6,598 bases of DNA from CAITWF01 sp038231575 (GTDB taxonomy: Bacteria; Verrucomicrobiota; Verrucomicrobiia; Opitutales; Opitutaceae): NCBI GenBank assembly GCA_038231575.1, contig JBBRLB010000213.1, forward strand, positions 1-6,598. Reading direction: 5' to 3'. The translations under genes and the position numbers were made by a program. Of this stretch, positions 5,310 through 6,598 are shown piece by piece; the stretch's first letter is position 1, and each line of letters starts with the position of its first letter. The notes below the pieces were generated by a model. The model saw nothing but the letters and a program-made list of their open reading frames with translations, was not told the origin of the DNA and did no database searches.

Positions 5310-6598
5310 TCACAAGTGTTCGCGGTAGCTCGTCTCGCCGCCGTCTTTCGGCACGTAGTGATACGTCCGCAGCTTGTAATCGACGAGGAACGCCGGATTT
5401 TTCAGCAACCGGATCATCTCGACGCCCGCGAGCATTGTCGTGCCGTAGCCGTGCAGCGCTTTCGGGCTCACCGGGCGGTTGTAATAATAAACCTGATCGC
5501 CGGCGAAGGTCGTGCCGACGCACGAGCCCTCGACCTGTCCCCTCGCGTTGATCTTCGTGGCGAGGCCGCACCAGCCGGCCTGCGCGATCGAGCCGTAGGT
5601 GGTCGGACTGATCCAGCCCTCGTTCACCGCGTGTGCGATGCCGTAGACGAACATCGCGCTCGCCGACGTCTCGAGATACGAGTCGTTGCGATCGACCATC
5701 TGGTGCCAGAGACCGGAGCCGGACTGAAATCCCGCCACGCCGTGCAGCACCGCGCGCAATTGCGCGAGCACCTTCTCACGACCCGGGTGATCCTTCGGCA
5801 ACACATCGAGCACGTCGCACATCGCGATGACGATCCAGCCGCTCGCGCGACCCCAGTAAAAGTGCGGCGCATCGGGGTGGTGCGCGTTCCAGCCGTGCGT
5901 GTAGAGACCGAGTTGCGGGTTGAAGAGTTTCGCTGACATCAACTCGATCTGCTTCACGGCGTCGTCGAAATACGCGCGGTCCCCCGTCATCCGGCCCAGT
6001 TCCGCCAGCGCGGGAATGCCCATGTAGGCGTCGTCCGCCCAGAGCGATTGCGCCTGCGGCCGCTGCCGCGCGAGCGTGCCGTCTTTCATCCGAAACTGTT
6101 TGTGCGCGATCCAGTCGCTCCACGTGTCGATCACCGGCTGGAGATCGGGGCCGACACGCGCGAGGCGCGCGCGGATGAGCGCCGCGCACAGCGAGCCGCA
6201 ATCGTCGAGCGCCCGCGGCTCGATCACCGAACGCAGGCCGTTTTTGTCAGTGCCAAATTTTTCGGCCGTCATCCGGAAAAACGGCAGCACGTTCGCGATG
6301 AACTCGAGATGCTTCTTCGGATAGTCCGAGAATCTCGTGTCGCCCGTCACCGCCGCGGCCCGAAGCATCGCCGAGTCCACCACGCCCATCTCATATTGCA
6401 GCGGACTGAACTCCATCTCGCCGCGATCGAGGATGGCGGTCGCGACAGGTTTAGAAAAGTCCGTGATCTCCTTGCCCGTCGCACTGTCGATTACGCGCGT
6501 CGGCGCGGCGACATCGAGGTAATCGCGGATCCGAGCAATCGAGCCGGTGACCTCAGCGACGGTCGGCAACTGATACGGGATCGGATAGGTGCCCTCGG
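5310..6598 (-). CDS. GH105-type unsaturated rhamnogalacturonyl hydrolase (5' end outside window)
   Basis: The frame is open from the right edge to the TGA at 5310-5312, giving about 429 visible residues. The TTG at 6567-6569 is unlikely to be the start, because the frame continues upstream in good sequence (EGTYPIPYQLPTVAEV), so the N-terminus and any signal peptide are outside. Family motifs of the YteR/YesR (alpha/alpha)6 barrel are present: LWADDAYMGIPALAELGRM near 6040, whose first Asp of the WADD pair (6033-6035) fits the catalytic Asp; HGWN near 5895; FYWGRASGW near 5850; and GLWHQMVDRNDSYLETSASA near 5690. GH105 enzymes hydrate and release the terminal delta-4,5-unsaturated galacturonic acid from lyase products of rhamnogalacturonan, usually in the periplasm or cytoplasm. 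It is the upstream gene of a two-gene minus-strand operon; its promoter is not in the window. Confidence 0.93.
   Translation of the reverse strand, partial: EGTYPIPYQLPTVAEVTGSIARIRDYLDVAAPTRVIDSATGKEITDFSKPVATAILDRGEMEFSPLQYEMGVVDSAMLRAAAVTGDTRFSDYPKKHLEFIANVLPFFRMTAEKFGTDKNGLRSVIEPRALDDCGSLCAALIRARLARVGPDLQPVIDTWSDWIAHKQFRMKDGTLARQRPQAQSLWADDAYMGIPALAELGRMTGDRAYFDDAVKQIELMSAKLFNPQLGLYTHGWNAHHPDAPHFYWGRASGWIVIAMCDVLDVLPKDHPGREKVLAQLRAVLHGVAGFQSGSGLWHQMVDRNDSYLETSASAMFVYGIAHAVNEGWISPTTYGSIAQAGWCGLATKINARGQVEGSCVGTTFAGDQVYYYNRPVSPKALHGYGTTMLAGVEMIRLLKNPAFLVDYKLRTYHYVPKDGGETSYREHL

Noticed and set aside
6567..6569. TTG as the start codon of the GH105 gene
   Set aside because: The frame remains open to the edge with plausible protein sequence (EGTYPIPYQ), so the real start is beyond the window.

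Overview
The window looks like a piece of a GC-rich chromosome from the Verrucomicrobiota, most plausibly an Opitutaceae-like bacterium. That placement is inferred, not proven. It rests on a secreted pectin-degradation gene pair with weak Shine-Dalgarno signals, a long-form REP-associated tyrosine transposase, and IS3 OrfA/OrfB remnants of a type I associate with that group.

Layout. Positions 1-318 are the right end of an IS3-family element: the last 65 codons of OrfB plus the terminal repeat. Positions 330-959 hold an AT-rich orphan gene for a small, probably membrane-anchored protein that I do not recognise. It starts 12 bases after the IS end. Positions 961-1150 are a scar zone: a 129-bp left-end fragment of a second, different IS3 element, with 25 codons of orfA, embedded among four copies of a 13-14 bp motif, CCAANCCAAGGGG(G). 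Positions 1147-2238 are a compact mobile unit. A single HUH/Y1 transposase gene of the RAYT type on the minus strand is enclosed by perfect 24-bp inverted repeats, and its stop codon lies inside one of them. On the outer side of each inverted repeat sits a short tandem array (13-15 bp units). The two arrays differ in sequence but both end in a G-run directly against TCATG. Positions 2236-2361 hold the right-hand tandem array and a REP-like hairpin.

From 2362 to the right edge lies a minus-strand operon. An upstream GH105-type unsaturated rhamnogalacturonyl hydrolase (its 5' end is cut by the window) is followed after 14 bases by a 977-residue secreted protein. That protein joins a pectate-lyase-like beta-helix region to a DUF4038/DUF6298-like barrel with a C-terminal beta-domain. 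Together they suggest breakdown of rhamnogalacturonan or decorated pectin: the large exported enzyme would act on polymer or side chains, and the GH105 enzyme would remove the terminal unsaturated uronic acid left by lyases.

The most unusual material is the RAYT unit with its paired flanking tandem arrays, and the nested IS3/repeat scar beside it. The pectin operon is recognisable biology, with one notable fusion and one possible catalytic substitution.
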